From the NCBI RefSeq assembly GCF_026151205.1, contig NC_087078.1:7580675-7644674 (forward strand): a DNA stretch of 64,000 nucleotides, written 5' to 3'. The DNA is from Bolinopsis microptera. Its lineage: Eukaryota > Ctenophora > Tentaculata > Lobata > Bolinopsidae. The position numbers and the translations under genes are program-made. Under the pieces are notes generated by a model that saw only the letters and a list, made by a program, of their open reading frames with translations, was not told where the DNA came from and made no database searches. Below are positions 1 through 11,122 of the stretch, piece by piece. Every line of letters starts with the position of its first letter. The stretch's first letter is position 1.

Positions 1-1
1 A

Positions 2-684
2 GAGCTACTGGAAGTTCAGGGGCTGTTCAACTCAACCCAGGAAGAACTAGTTGGGGTAAAGAGAGACCTAGAGGTGATGGGAGGAGAGCTGAATGATACC
101 CTAGTGGAACTTAAGGGAGTCAAGAGGGAGCTCGGAGGAGAGTTGAATGAGACAAAAAGTCAGCTTGAGGACACAAAGTTGGAGTTGGAGGATACCAAGT
201 TGGAGTTAAAGAACGTTACTGAGTCTAAATGTGCGCTTCAGAAAGGCAACCTGACGAAGTGGGACTTGTTTTATTCGCCCGCTTATTATAATAAAACATT
301 TACTCGCCGACTATATCAACAACTCACCACAACTTGGGACTCTATTAGCAGTAAGATATTAGCAGTATACTATACTGTATAGTTAACATTATATTATATT
401 TTATATGACAATTTATATTTTAAATATTGATTACTTTTTAAATTAACTGATTTGAGCTTCAAAAATCACTGGTAACAAAATCGTATCTTCTAATAAAAGC
501 CAATTTATGTTATCTACATATTATTTAATATTTATATATGTTAACGAGTTCTCACTTCTCTTTTTATTCTCACTTCTCTTTTTATTCAGGCAGACTGGTT
601 GGAATGACGATAACTGACAACTTTATTGAACTGATGAAAGAAATGGATGACGATCAGATCGATCATTGCGGGGACCTATCATAA
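2..684 (+). CDS. 3' end of an unidentified coiled-coil protein gene (partial, two exons)
   Basis: The reading frame is open from base 2, so the gene starts left of the window. The first visible exon (2-350) encodes repeated units of the form ELxxTKxEL/ELxGVKxEL, a heptad-like, highly charged coiled coil, followed by a less charged segment with FYSPAYYNKTF. Reading through would stop at 382, but a strong donor (A|GTAAGA) lies at 350/351. An acceptor (TTTTTATTCAG) ends at 589, and exon 590-684 keeps phase and ends in TAA, giving a tail with VGMTITDNFIELM and an acidic end. I do not recognise the family. The intron call is inferred from splice signals and phase; the alternative is a single exon ending at 382. 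Confidence 0.45.
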
Positions 685-2341
685 AGCCTTTCTACAGAGA
701 TGATCTTACTAAGGTACTTTTCTGAGTTAAACTAATACCATAATTTTCGTTACATGGTTATTTATATAAATTAACGTAGTAATCTGTAACTGTAAATATT
801 AAATAATAATGCAACTTTCGTAATATATCTTCAAATCAGGTGCTACCGAAGAAGAGACTGCGAGCTAAACTTATGGGAATCACGGTGTTCTTCTACTACA
901 ATAATAGACATTATCAATTATTGTAATCTTTAATTAAGTTCCTGACTCGTATTTTTGAAAACTATAGTATACTGAAATTGTACCACACCTAGTTTACATG
1001 TTACTACTATTACTAGTAAGTTGACAATATTATGAACTAAGTATTATTTATGTATGTAATTGATAATAAATTAAAAAATTTAAATTTTAAACTCAAATTA
1101 CAAATTATGATTCATATGCTGAGTGGAACAAAATATTGTATTAACCAATGGATGAATTAGAAGGTCATTGAACTGAAATGATAAACACGTGTATTTCAAT
1201 ATTCTAGGTTAATTTGGAGAGTTTGCGCATTGACTGATAGACCTGCATCTGTTGATGCATTTAAATTTGAAACCTTTACAGTAAGTTATTTTAAAATGAT
1301 TATGTATGTCTAACTTACTAGTAACTGTATGAAACATAGACAGTGTATTTATTACCAGTTGCAGTTATGGACTATGATAATCATGCAATACAATTTTCTC
1401 TAATTTGATGTTTCATTTCTAACTTCCTAATTCTCTAATAAAAATCACAAAATATTAACTTTTTATAAATGAGTTTAAGTTTATCTCAAATAAACATCCA
1501 GCAGCTCAGTTTTTGAAATACACATAACATCTATCTATATTATATTTTAAACTTGACGAAATTTCCCCGGCAACGGGGACATAGAAGAAAAAACACCGAA
1601 AATCGACCTCAAAATGACCCTCTGGTGAAGCCAAACCCAGCTCGCAAATGGAGTTGAAACCTCGCCATTTTTAGCAGGGTTGTAGAAAAAGGATAGGAAT
1701 AGGCTATAGCATTCTTAGAATTTTGATTTAGGCTTTAGATTTTTTATAATTAACGTCGGAAGTGAGGTTAAATAATCGTTAGAATAATGGCGTTATTTTA
1801 GCAAAGGTTTACTGCGCTGTTGCGTAGCAACGATAAAAATGCACGTGCGCGAGCAAGAACATCTTAACTACGCGCGTTGTTATGCTGTATGCTACGTCAT
1901 AACTTCAAAACTAGCTCACATTTACGCTCACGCTATGACTTATATTCATAACTTTGGTTGTGATTGGTATTTTTGATGCGGTAAAAAGTATCGTTTTGGG
2001 AATCCGAATTCCGAATACTAACAACGCTGTCGCCATTGTTAAATAAATTCCATTATGTCTACTGTATAACAGAGCTGTATGATGAAGAGAAATTAAAACA
2101 TAACTGATTTTTAAAATTTCCTCGAACAAAGCTTTCGACTAGCGGGTTTCTAGTATTCTATAACGTTTTGTGTCTGACTCACTTAATCTTGATTAGAAAT
2201 ATCTAAACAGGTGAACAAATGCTGACATGTATCAGACTTATTAGGATGGAAACGACAAACACTATTAATTATCTCCAACAAGACATAATACACCAGCTTA
2301 AAAAACACTCGCTTCGCCTCACCCCAAAAAGTTCACCTTAC
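685..2341. other. non-coding, AT-rich interval
   Basis: No supported gene. It should hold 3' UTR of the coiled-coil gene (possible extra UTR exons: donor-like AAG|GTACTT near 713, acceptor-like TCAG near 840) and intron 6 of the ClC gene. Further ClC exons expected after the one at 2342-2501 are not visible here. Confidence 0.5.
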
Positions 2342-2409
2342 CTCGATACTGAAGAGGACACCCCCGATAAGTTAGCCTCACCTCGATACTGAAGAGGACA
2401 CCCCCGATA
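2341..2409 (-). repeat. tandem duplication of a ClC exon end and its splice donor
   Basis: The 29-base block at 2381-2409 recurs exactly at 2341-2369, offset 40 bases. On the minus strand each copy ends in the codons for FSIE followed by a donor: GAG|GTGAGG at 2382/2381 and GAG|GTAAGG at 2342/2341. Use of the distal donor adds 40 nt and shifts the frame. Confidence 0.85.
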
Positions 2410-3988
2410 GGAGCTGCGAAGGTGCAGCTAACACCCACTGCGCAGGCTGCTGCTAACATCTCTACGTTACGGGTCTCATTAGAGAATATTCTCTTGAATC
2501 CCTGCAACCAGTTTCCTTTTTATTGAAGAATTCTCATTATGGTTATCGGGGTCTTTTCAAGATTTCTTAGCTGAATCTTTAAATTTCATAGCGGGGAAGT
2601 TGTTAGCACAAATTTTAAAGACCACCAAACTTAATATGAAAACTCGTTAAATCTTACCTTGACGTTTTGGCCCAATAAGTTGGACATGATACAGGCGATG
2701 TGAACGAAGGGACCCTCTTTACCTATAGGAAGCCCGCTTCCCATAGAGAAACAGAGCCCAATAACTTTACTGATAAGAGTCTGCCAGGTTAGGTAATTGT
2801 GGATCACAATTCCACGGAGGATTGTCTTCATTTCTGGAATTCCTGACCCCACTGCGTTCAGAGATATCACCTGGTGAGGGGAACCGGAACGTTAAATATT
2901 TAATAAGTCAATATCACAAACTAGTCCAGAAGTTAAGAAACATACGTTGACTTGCACGTGTAATAAAAAGTTCTTCATTACAATTACCTGCACGACAGAA
3001 ACGCTGAAAATAATACAGAGTAGAGGGTAGACGGTCCATAGCAGGAAACGTAGTATCGGGTTAGTTGTCAGATCGTTGTAAAAGAACACGTGTGTCTCCT
3101 TGTAAAGTGGGATGATTTTAAACAATTTGATTTTAACGAATATTCTCAACACTTCAACTCACTTTTAACAAGCTTTTATAAACTTAATACAGAATCGTTA
3201 TTAAATATAAGTTTGGATTAACTTAAACTTGAAAAATTTAATTTATATTTTAAAAACCTGAAGTTTGAGTATACAGAAGTCCATGGCGAATGAGATAAGA
3301 GCCATGCTGATACCGAGCAACAAACAGAAGAGCCAGTCGTCCCCAAACGTGTCCAACACGTAGTACTTCCAACAGGAGTAGCAGGATCTGGAGCAGCTGT
3401 TACCTCCTTCTATCAGGTCACATTCCTCTAGGTCATCCTGAAATTCGGTTAAAACTGTCACATTACGTTATCCTGAAAGTGTTTAGATTTTGGTGCCGTT
3501 GTTATTTAAGAATACGTCGTGAAAATTAACTAGACTATTTGGCGTTCAGCCCATTTAAAAAAAAGAAAAAAAGAGTAAAAGCGAGTTTTTACAGTGCTTG
3601 ATTGTAACCAGAGGACTAGACTAACCTGTATGTCAAGTCTAGCACGCAGCTGGCTATGCTGGTGATGTTGGAAACCGTCACTGTGTTGTCGGTTTAGTCG
3701 GGGCGGTGCTCCGTCCTCCATCACCAGTATCTCCTCTTGATCGTCTGTCTGAAGATAACAACATTTCAAATAATGTAAAAGATAGTAAAAAGTGAAGATA
3801 GCACTTGACAAAATTAAACGCGTATTTTAATTAGCTCTCACCTATTTACTGCCATACGATGCACCTTCTTTATGTAGAATATAAAATAAAATTATCACAT
3901 TATACCTTCTTAAAACAGAAATCTACAGACTTACATTCAGAATGGCAACATTTGTGAAGATCACATTATGTTTGGATTTCCCTTTCAT
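2342..3988 (-). CDS. ClC-type voltage-gated chloride channel, 5' half (CLCN1/CLCN2-like)
   Basis: ClC channels are dimeric membrane anion channels or exchangers. Six exons are joined in phase 0: 3988-3935 (ATG at 3988), 3748-3626, 3437-3258, 3098-2988, 2870-2658 and 2501-2382, about 267 codons. The product has a cytoplasmic N-terminus and a first helix ([21 protein letters not shown]). It then has the filter motif [13 protein letters not shown], the gating-glutamate motif [10 protein letters not shown], and the helix with [31 protein letters not shown] sequence. These are closest to the plasma-membrane CLC-1/2/Ka branch. The rest of the channel and the CBS domains are absent and must lie left of base 1 if the gene is intact. 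The 3' end of the last visible exon is duplicated together with its splice donor (see the repeat at 2341-2409). Family certain; paralog assignment tentative. Confidence 0.85.
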
Positions 3989-4497
3989 CTTTATACCAAA
4001 ACACAACTTCACAGTACACTACCAGAAACAGTAAGATCTAAAAACACCGCTCACAACAACAAATTACCACAAATACGTGTCTGATTGATAGAGCAGAATT
4101 GAAAACCAGTCAGAACGATAGTAACGATAAAACTAAATATTCGTAACAATCAGCTCCAACATTAGATGAGACGCATATCACTCGGACAAGTACGCCACCA
4201 ACAGCCAACTAGTTAAGATTAGAGCAATAAGATTAACATTACACGGTAATCGGATCCTGTGAAATACGATCTTATGTCATGATCTACAGAAACCACTAGA
4301 GAGACGTGATACAGAGTTCTTAATAAAGGAGAGCTGAGACAGTGCTCAGTGCTGATCATGTGAACAGTGAACAGTGAGACAAAGGGACGAGAGAATTAAC
4401 TTTAATTCCGTAACATTAAGAGGACTGCGTTTGTTAACATCTGGCTGCTGGAAATTGGTGATACCTTATCTTACTTTTTAAATTTATATTGAACGTT

Positions 4498-4654
4498 GTA
4501 AATTACCTGGGTACAACTTACAATTACCCGTGTATACCTTAATTATATGTAACTTACCCGTGTATAATTTAATTATAAATAACTTACCCGGGCCGTGTAT
4601 AACTTAATCGGACATATAATTTACCTAAATGTAACTTAATCGGATATAACCTAC
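4498..4654. repeat. degenerate short tandem repeat
   Basis: Five or so diverged units around ACTTACCCGTGTATAACTTA with variable AT spacers, lying inside a putative ClC intron. Confidence 0.5.
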
Positions 4655-4762
4655 CCGGTTTTTGAAGTGTGGCATGACATTGTAGTCCTCTCTATCCTGC
4701 TTGTCTAGCAGTTCCTCCCTATCCTCTGCTTCACTGTCCCCCGAGTTAGATCTTATCAAGCT
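4655..4762 (-). CDS. possible alternative 5' exon of the ClC gene
   Basis: On the minus strand an acceptor-like ATACAG precedes 108 open bases. They encode an acidic, hydrophilic segment (SLIRSNSGDSEAEDREEL, then DYNVMPHFKNR) that ends in a good donor CGG|GTAGGT. It ends in phase 0, as does exon 3935-3988, so it could splice to the exon at 3748. The composition fits a cytoplasmic N-terminus. It has no start codon of its own, so an upstream exon would be needed. Moderate to low confidence. Confidence 0.4.
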
Positions 4763-4765
4763 CTG

Positions 4766-4993
4766 TATAAACATTCACCATGTCAACCTTATAACTTAAT
4801 TAAGTGTAAGAACTAAACATTCACCATGTCAACCTTATAACTTAATAAACTGTAAGAACTAAACATTCACCATGTCAACCTTATAACTTAATAAACTGTA
4901 AGAACTAAACATTCACCATGTCAACCTTATAACTTAATAAACTGTAAGAACTAAACATTCACCATGTCAACCTTATAACTTAATAAACTGTAA
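4766..4993. repeat. 46 bp minisatellite, left block
   Basis: About four and a half near-identical units of roughly 46 bp, each containing AACATTCACCATGTCAACC and TTATAACTTAATAAACTG. Units on this side read GTAAGAACTAAAC, whereas those on the right of the inserted element read GTAAGAACTTAAC, so the two blocks are distinguishable variants. Confidence 0.9.
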
Positions 4994-7632
4994 GGGGGGG
5001 GGGGTGACATGTCTCCAATGTCTCCAATGTCTTTTGTCTTTTTTGAAAAGATAGGGTGCAGAGACATGTCCTGGAGACATTGGAGACATTGGAGACACAG
5101 CTTTTGGAGACATTGGAGACATTGGAGACATTGGGGACATTGGAGACATTGGAGACAAAGCTTTTGGAGACATTGGAGACATTGGAGACACTGGAGACGT
5201 AGATGTATGATTGGAGAAGGAGGAGGATCTAGGAGGAGGATGACCCAGGAGGAGGACTCAGGAGGAGAAGGAGGAGGATGAGGACTCAGGAAGAGGACTG
5301 AGGAGGACTGAGAAGGAGGAGGACTGAGGAGTACTGAGGAAGATGGCTGAGGAGGATGGCTGAGGAGGATGACTGAGAGGGAGGAGGAGGAGGAGGAAGA
5401 GGACTGAGGAGGAGGAGTAGGACTGAGGAGGAGAAGGAGGAGGACCTAGGAGGAGGACCCAGAAGGAGGACTCAGGAGGAGGAGGAGGAGAACTCAGGAA
5501 AAGGACTGAGAAGGAGGAGGACTCAGGAGTACTGAAGAGGATGACTGAGGAGGAGGAGGAGGAGGAGAAGGACTGAGGAGGAGAAGGAGAAGGTGGAGGA
5601 ACTAGGAGGAGGATGAACCAGGAGGAGGACTCAGGAGGAAGAGGAGGAGGACTCAGGAGGAGGACTTAGGAGGAATGAGAAGGAGGAGGACTGAGGAGAA
5701 CTGAGGAGGAGGAGGAGGACTGAATAGGAGGAGGAGGGGGACTGGGGATGACTGAGGAGGAGGAAGACTGACGAGAGGGATGAGGAGGAGGACTGAGGAC
5801 TGAGGAGGAAGAGGAGGATGAAGAGGAGGAAGAGGACCCAGGAGGAGGAGGACTGAAGAGGACGATGAGGATGAGGACTGAGGAGGAGGAGGACTGAGGA
5901 GGATGGCTGAGGAGGATGACTGAGAGGGAGGAGGAGGAGGACTGAGGAGGAGGAGGAGAAGGACTGAGGAGGAGAAGGAGGAGGACCTAGGAGGAGGAGG
6001 ACCCAGGAGGAGGACTCAGGAGGAGGACTCAGGAGAAGGACTCAGGAAAACTGAGGAGTGAATAGGAGGAGGAGGGGAGGACCTAGGAGGAGGACGACCC
6101 AGAAGGAGGACTGAGGAGGAGGAGGAGGAGGAGAACTCAGGAAGAGGACTGAGGAGGACTGAGAAGGAGGAGGACTGAGAAGGATGAGGACTGAGGAGTA
6201 CTGAAGAGGATGACTGAGGAGGAGGAGGAGGAGAATGACTGAGGAGGAGAAGGAGAAGGTGGAGGAACTAGGAGGAGGATGAACCAGGAGGAGGACTCAG
6301 GAGGAAGAGGGGGAGGACTCAGGAGGAGGACTTAGGAGGAATGAGAAGGAGGAGGACTGAGGAGAACTGAGGAGGAGGAGGAGGAGGACTGAATAGGAGG
6401 AGGACTGACGAGAAGGATGAGGAGGAGGACTGAGGACTGAGGAGGAAGAGGAGGAGGATGAAGAGGAGGAAGAGGACCCAGGAGGAGAAGGACTGAAGAG
6501 GAGGATGAGGATGAGGACTGAGGAGGAGGAGGAGGACTGAGGAGGACTGAGGAGGATGGCTGAGGAGGATGACTGAGAGGGAGGAGGAGGACTGAGGAGG
6601 AGGAGAAGGACTGAGGAGGAGAAGGAGGAGGACCTAGGAGGAGGAGGACCCAGGAGGAGGACTCAGGAGGAGGACTCAGGAGGAGGAGGAGGACTCAGGA
6701 GGAAGACTCAGGAGGAAGACTCAGGAAAACTGAGGAGGAGGAGGAGGAGTGAATGGGAGGAGGAGGGGGACTGGGGAGGACTGAGGAAGAGGAGGACTAA
6801 GGAGAAGGATGAGGAGGAGGACTGAGGATGAGGACTGAGGAGGAGGACTGAGGAGTACTGATGAGGATGGCTGAGGAGGACGGCTGAGGAGGATGGCTGA
6901 GGAGGATGACTGAGGAGGATGACTGAGAGGGAGGAGGAGGAGGAGGAGGAGAAGGACTGAGGAGGAGGAGGAGGAGGAGAAGGAGGAGGACCTAGGAGGA
7001 GGAGGACTCAGGAAGAGGAGGACTCAGGAGGAGGACTCAGGAAGAGGACTCAGGAGGAGGACTGAGAAGGAGGAGGACTGAGGAGAACTGAGGAGGAGGA
7101 GGATGAGGACTGAATAGGAGGAGGGGGACTGGGGGAGGACTGAGGAGGAGGGGGACTTGGGGAGGACTGAGGAGGAGGAGGAAGACTGACGAGAAAGATG
7201 AGGAGGAGGACTGAGGAGGAGGACTGATGATTGAGGAGGAAGAGGAGGAGGATGAAGAGGAGTAGGAGGACTCAGGAGGAGGAGGACTCAGGAGGAGGAG
7301 GAGAACGACTGAGGAGGACTGAGGAGGAAGAGGAGGAGGAGGAGGAGGAGGAGGAGGAGGCTGTGTCTCCAATGTCTCCAAAAGCTGTGTCTCTAATGTC
7401 CCCAATGTCCCAAATGTCCCCAATGTCTCCAATGTCTCCAAAAGCTGTGTCTCCAATGTCTCCAAAAGCTGTGTCTCTAATGTCCCCAATGTCCCAAATG
7501 TCCCAAATGTCTCCAATGTCTCCAAAAGCTGTGTCTCCAATGTCTCCAATGTCTCCAATGTCTCCAATGTCTTTGTCTTTTTCGAAAAGATAAGGTGCGG
7601 GAGACATTGGAGACATGTCACCCCCCCCCCCC
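4994..7632. mobile_element. foldback-type element with G/C-run terminal inverted repeats, inserted in the minisatellite
   Basis: The left end is G11 followed by TGACATGTCTCCAATGTCT; the right end is the inverted copy ending in C12. Inside each terminus is a short core (TTTTTNGAAAAGATA) and then many 9-bp units, GGAGACATT on the left (to about 5200) and TCTCCAATG on the right (from about 7360). Both sets are punctuated by an AGCTTTT/AAAAGCT spacer. The centre (about 5210-7360) is almost pure A/G on the + strand. CTGTAAG abuts both ends (4988-4994 and 7632-7638), which fits a 7 bp target duplication, although the host repeat unit also contains this heptamer. No credible transposase is encoded; the long MSP/GD-repeat reading frames are artefacts of the repeats. 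Confidence 0.7.
5209..7360 (+). repeat. 2.1 kb polypurine tract (GGA/GGAGGACT-type repeats)
   Basis: The + strand is nearly all A and G, built from GAGGAGGAGGACTGAGGA-like units. Larger blocks recur: the stretch around 5230-5620 reappears with small changes around 6080-6260 and again near 6950-7060. Strong purine strand bias over this length favours triplex or slipped structures. Confidence 0.9.
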
Positions 7633-7780
7633 TGTAAGAACTTAACATTCACCATGTCAACCTTATAACTTAATAAACTGTAAGAACTTAACATTCACCA
7701 TGTCAACCTTATAACTTAATAAACTGTAAGAACTTAACATTCACCATGTCAACCTTATAACTTAATAAACTGTAAGAACT
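7632..7780. repeat. 46 bp minisatellite, right block
   Basis: Three units of the same repeat as at 4766-4993, with the TTAAC variant, resuming directly after the C-run of the inserted element. Confidence 0.9.
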
Positions 7781-8673
7781 AAGAAATCATGGCGACGTTT
7801 GATTTACTTAACATGTAACATAATATAATTAATACAGGACTTAATTTTCATGAACATGTATTATGTAGACTGTAGAGGATCAGGATGTTCCTTAGGTGAA
7901 ATAACGTAAAATTTTAAAAACTTACATGTGACCGGAGATGCTGTACAATACGTTATCAAACTAGACCACGAGCAAAGAGAAAAATACGAGTGCGGAAATA
8001 TGACAGGCTTGGAGATAATCAATACAACGTAAAATTGAGTTTCGTGTTACAATATATCAATATATCGTGTTATTTTACAAACGTAGGCCAAGTTTAGGAA
8101 TGTGTACAATGCACTGACACGATATACCACCTACATACCAGCTAAACTACTAGATACATTTGCTTGGACTATTAAACCTTTTACAAGGACAGAAATTTAA
8201 TTACCAGTCACTATTGTATTATGGTTACACGTTGTTAATAGCACTACAAAGGTTCAGGAGCTCGAGATGGCAGTTTTATTGAGAGCAAGTTAGAATCACC
8301 TAAAATGAAGAAGAAATAGTTTGTATGATAAATGATCCTGTTACAAACGACACATTGACACAGTAAACTAAAATTTAAAAGAACATTTTTTTAATATTTG
8401 CCAGACACGAGTTAGACAATCTCAAACACAAGTATAAATCGTAATAAACGAAGAATTAATAAGTTATCCAGACATAAACTTTTAAATCCATTCAATGAAT
8501 TCATGAAAATAAATATTGTATTGATATATTGAATAAGATACAAAATAGAACAGTTCATGTAAAATTGACAATACCAGCATCTAGAACAACTGAATTATGC
8601 TAAAAACGGATAATATATTCAAGATGTCATCATCTTTTCCTGGAAAACAAAACATAAATAGAAAAAATATACG
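7781..8673. other. intergenic interval, no gene seen
   Basis: AT-rich. It should contain the 3' UTR of the HEAT-repeat gene (minus strand). No convincing exon seen. Confidence 0.5.
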
Positions 8674-10680
8674 TTACATGCCAATAGTCTCAGGGAAAGC
8701 GTCTTGAACATAGAGCATCATATTATAATCCGTCATTTCAATACGACCCTTCAAAATGTTTGGGCCTAAAAGTAAGGACAAAGATTGAAGACATTCTACA
8801 GAGGCAGCCTTTAAAAGATTATTGTCTGACTTCAGCCCGTAAAATAATCCATCAAAGAAGTCATTTATAAATGGCTTTATCTTAATTTTAGTTAATCGTC
8901 TAAAAATCATCGGGATGCATTTATAAATTGTTTCCAGGAGATGCTTGTGATGTTCAAAGTTCCGTTTTCTAGTGGCACTTGAAATTTTCCGAACCATGGG
9001 AAGTAGGTCAGATTTAGTATCGTTAACGTCGCTCAACTCCATGAACAGCCTGACAGCACCATCAGTACGCTCCCAAGGTTGGGATGGTCTTTTGAAGTGA
9101 TGAGAAGCAGAGCAACCCCCAGCACCAAGAGCCTTGCCCCCTCGCCCCATCTTGGGGGCCAGAGACCCACAGGAGTACATAACCTGGTTTGTATGAGCAG
9201 GATCGTCTGCCATCGCCACCCCAAATACAGCGGGCTTCTTGCTGAGATCAGAGTAAAGCGTGCTGTCATCTTCCTGTCCATCAACAGCATCAAGAAGTTC
9301 AGACAACTTAGCTACCACATCATTGGACAGGGGTGATAAGTACGCCCGGACAATGTTGGAAATAGCAATAGCTGCACCCTGTCTTACTGAAGGTATGTTA
9401 TCTTCAAGGTTCATATAGAACAGCGGCATTAATCTGTCAATGTAAGCTCGGCATTCTTCAGCAAAAACAGACACAAAATTACCACACGCAGTACAAGCAG
9501 CATCCCTAACCGGCCAACTATCATCCTCAAAACAAACAAGCAGTCCCTGGATCAGGGTTGGAACATGAACCCTCACTGGATCACTTCCAACTTTAGTGGC
9601 CAGCTCAGCAATACAAGCGCAAGCCGCTTCTCTTACAGCGTGGTTATCAGCTTCAGACTGTTTGATGTAGAAGGGCACTATAGAGTTGAGGTGTAACTCA
9701 ACAGCCTTCACTCCTGTCACACTGAACAACATTCTCCAAGTTGTCTGGCAGTGGATCCTTACCCCTTCAGCTATGTAGTACCTGTTGAGACAGAGAGGTG
9801 GGAGGATCTGGGGATAGAACTCGTCCCTACCAGCAACAGGGATACCCAGCAAGAAAGCACGGGTCGCACAGCATGCTGCCATTCTTACCTGTGACCAATT
9901 ATCTGATAGACCCCTCTCTAGGACGTCTGCAAACCGCTTTCCTTCACTCCAAATGTGGCCCTTGTTTTCTGATTGTTCGTTGAGAGGGTGTATGGAGACG
10001 AGAGCACAGCACACCATATACCCAGTCTCCCGGACAAACCTGTTTGTGTGACTTAAAGAACCAAACACCAGATCCAACAGAGCACTGTCAATACAGTCAT
10101 CAAACTCGGCTCCAGTGTTGGTTATGATGCATTCCAGTGCTTTCATGTTGGTTTCTAAGTTCCCCCACCCAGCTGTATCGTGGAACACCGACTCAGAAGT
10201 GTCCCCATTCAACTTCTCTTTTATCTTGTTGTCAGCCTCTTCGTGTCTCTCCAAACACACTATAATACCAGATAATAACTCCGACTTGCAGGACAAGTAA
10301 ACGCTAGTCCCTCGGAACTTAGCAAGAGCACCAAGGAGTTGCCCGGCAGCAGTACGAACCCTTGTCTCGTGGTGTGTAAGATACTGCTGTCCTGCGTTGG
10401 TGGCGGTGGTGAAGAACTCTGGTGAGCAAGTTTCACTGCAACAGTCGATGTAGAGAGACAGAGCTTGTAGAGCACCGTGCAGTTGCTCCCATGGTATTGA
10501 CTCTTCTGGGTTTATGGAGTATTCTGAGTCATTGAATTCTACTTTTCCTTTGATTAGGATGAGAAGAGGTGATTCGTTTTCTGTTCCAGAATTCGCTTTT
10601 AGGTGTCGAGAAAGGGCTCCGATCCCACGATCTCGGTCAAGCTTCTTGTGTGATGATAGCGATTGTATAATTGAATCCAT
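8674..10680 (-). CDS. HEAT/armadillo-repeat protein, intron-less, function unknown
   Basis: One uninterrupted frame of 668 codons on the minus strand, starting MDSIIQSLSSHKKLDRDRGI. From about residue 90 it is made of helical HEAT-like units. Examples are TRVRTAAGQLLGALAKF, WSQVRMAACCATRAFLLG, NHAVREAACACIAELATKVG, WPVRDAACTACGNFVSVF and PSVRQGAAIAISNIVRAY, each with the VR-AA/AC pattern of a HEAT B-helix start. A glycine/serine-rich linker (residues about 500-530) separates this array from a C-terminal helical region. There is no signal peptide or membrane segment, so a cytosolic or nuclear scaffold is likely. I recognise the fold, not the gene. In a region of intron-containing genes, the lack of introns could mean an old retrocopy or simply a large exon. 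Confidence 0.85.
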   Translation of the reverse strand: MDSIIQSLSSHKKLDRDRGIGALSRHLKANSGTENESPLLILIKGKVEFNDSEYSINPEESIPWEQLHGALQALSLYIDCCSETCSPEFFTTATNAGQQYLTHHETRVRTAAGQLLGALAKFRGTSVYLSCKSELLSGIIVCLERHEEADNKIKEKLNGDTSESVFHDTAGWGNLETNMKALECIITNTGAEFDDCIDSALLDLVFGSLSHTNRFVRETGYMVCCALVSIHPLNEQSENKGHIWSEGKRFADVLERGLSDNWSQVRMAACCATRAFLLGIPVAGRDEFYPQILPPLCLNRYYIAEGVRIHCQTTWRMLFSVTGVKAVELHLNSIVPFYIKQSEADNHAVREAACACIAELATKVGSDPVRVHVPTLIQGLLVCFEDDSWPVRDAACTACGNFVSVFAEECRAYIDRLMPLFYMNLEDNIPSVRQGAAIAISNIVRAYLSPLSNDVVAKLSELLDAVDGQEDDSTLYSDLSKKPAVFGVAMADDPAHTNQVMYSCGSLAPKMGRGGKALGAGGCSASHHFKRPSQPWERTDGAVRLFMELSDVNDTKSDLLPMVRKISSATRKRNFEHHKHLLETIYKCIPMIFRRLTKIKIKPFINDFFDGLFYGLKSDNNLLKAASVECLQSLSLLLGPNILKGRIEMTDYNMMLYVQDAFPETIGM

Positions 10681-11122
10681 GTTAATTTAGAACATTTCAG
10701 GGCTTCCTGTCGTGATTTTAGTATTAAAATCAAGATAACAATTCAAGCTTACAAATTCAAGCAGTTTTTAACTATTTTACGCTATATTTTTGAAGTAAGA
10801 ACAAATTGTACAAATACATAATATTATCATTATCTAAAAAGGTGTTCAAATAAGATGAATGGAAAAATGTACAATCAAAAATGCAATATGATACTAAAAA
10901 TCTTCCACGGCATTTTTGAAACATTTAACCCTCTATATCTAGACAACAACAAGAGAAAGTTGCAGTCAAACTTGAGTTATTGATAATCAAACCTAGACAA
11001 GGAATAAAAGTGAAAATAAATAATTTACGACAGCCAAATTTCAAAATAAACTGTTACCCTCCTACTGAATAAAGAAATAACTTCGTCAAACTAAATTATG
11101 GCCAAGCCAACAGAAAAAATCC
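10681..11122. other. intergenic spacer between FARSA and the HEAT gene
   Basis: AT-rich; 5' flank of the HEAT gene and 3' flank of FARSA (both minus strand). No coding signal. Confidence 0.6.

Noticed and set aside
1911..2129. Frame with possible ClC-like membrane segment downstream of the visible exons
   Set aside because: Does not match the expected next ClC exon and has no splice signals in the right places.
4973..5281. Open frames encoding MSPMSPMSP or WRHWRH repeats
   Set aside because: They are translations of the 9-mer GGAGACATT array of the foldback element; open on both strands only because the repeat lacks stops.
7037..7694. Long frames rich in Ser/Pro/Leu or LETLET/DIGDIG repeats
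   Set aside because: Products of the polypurine tract and the inverted 9-mer array, with no start context or conservation signal.
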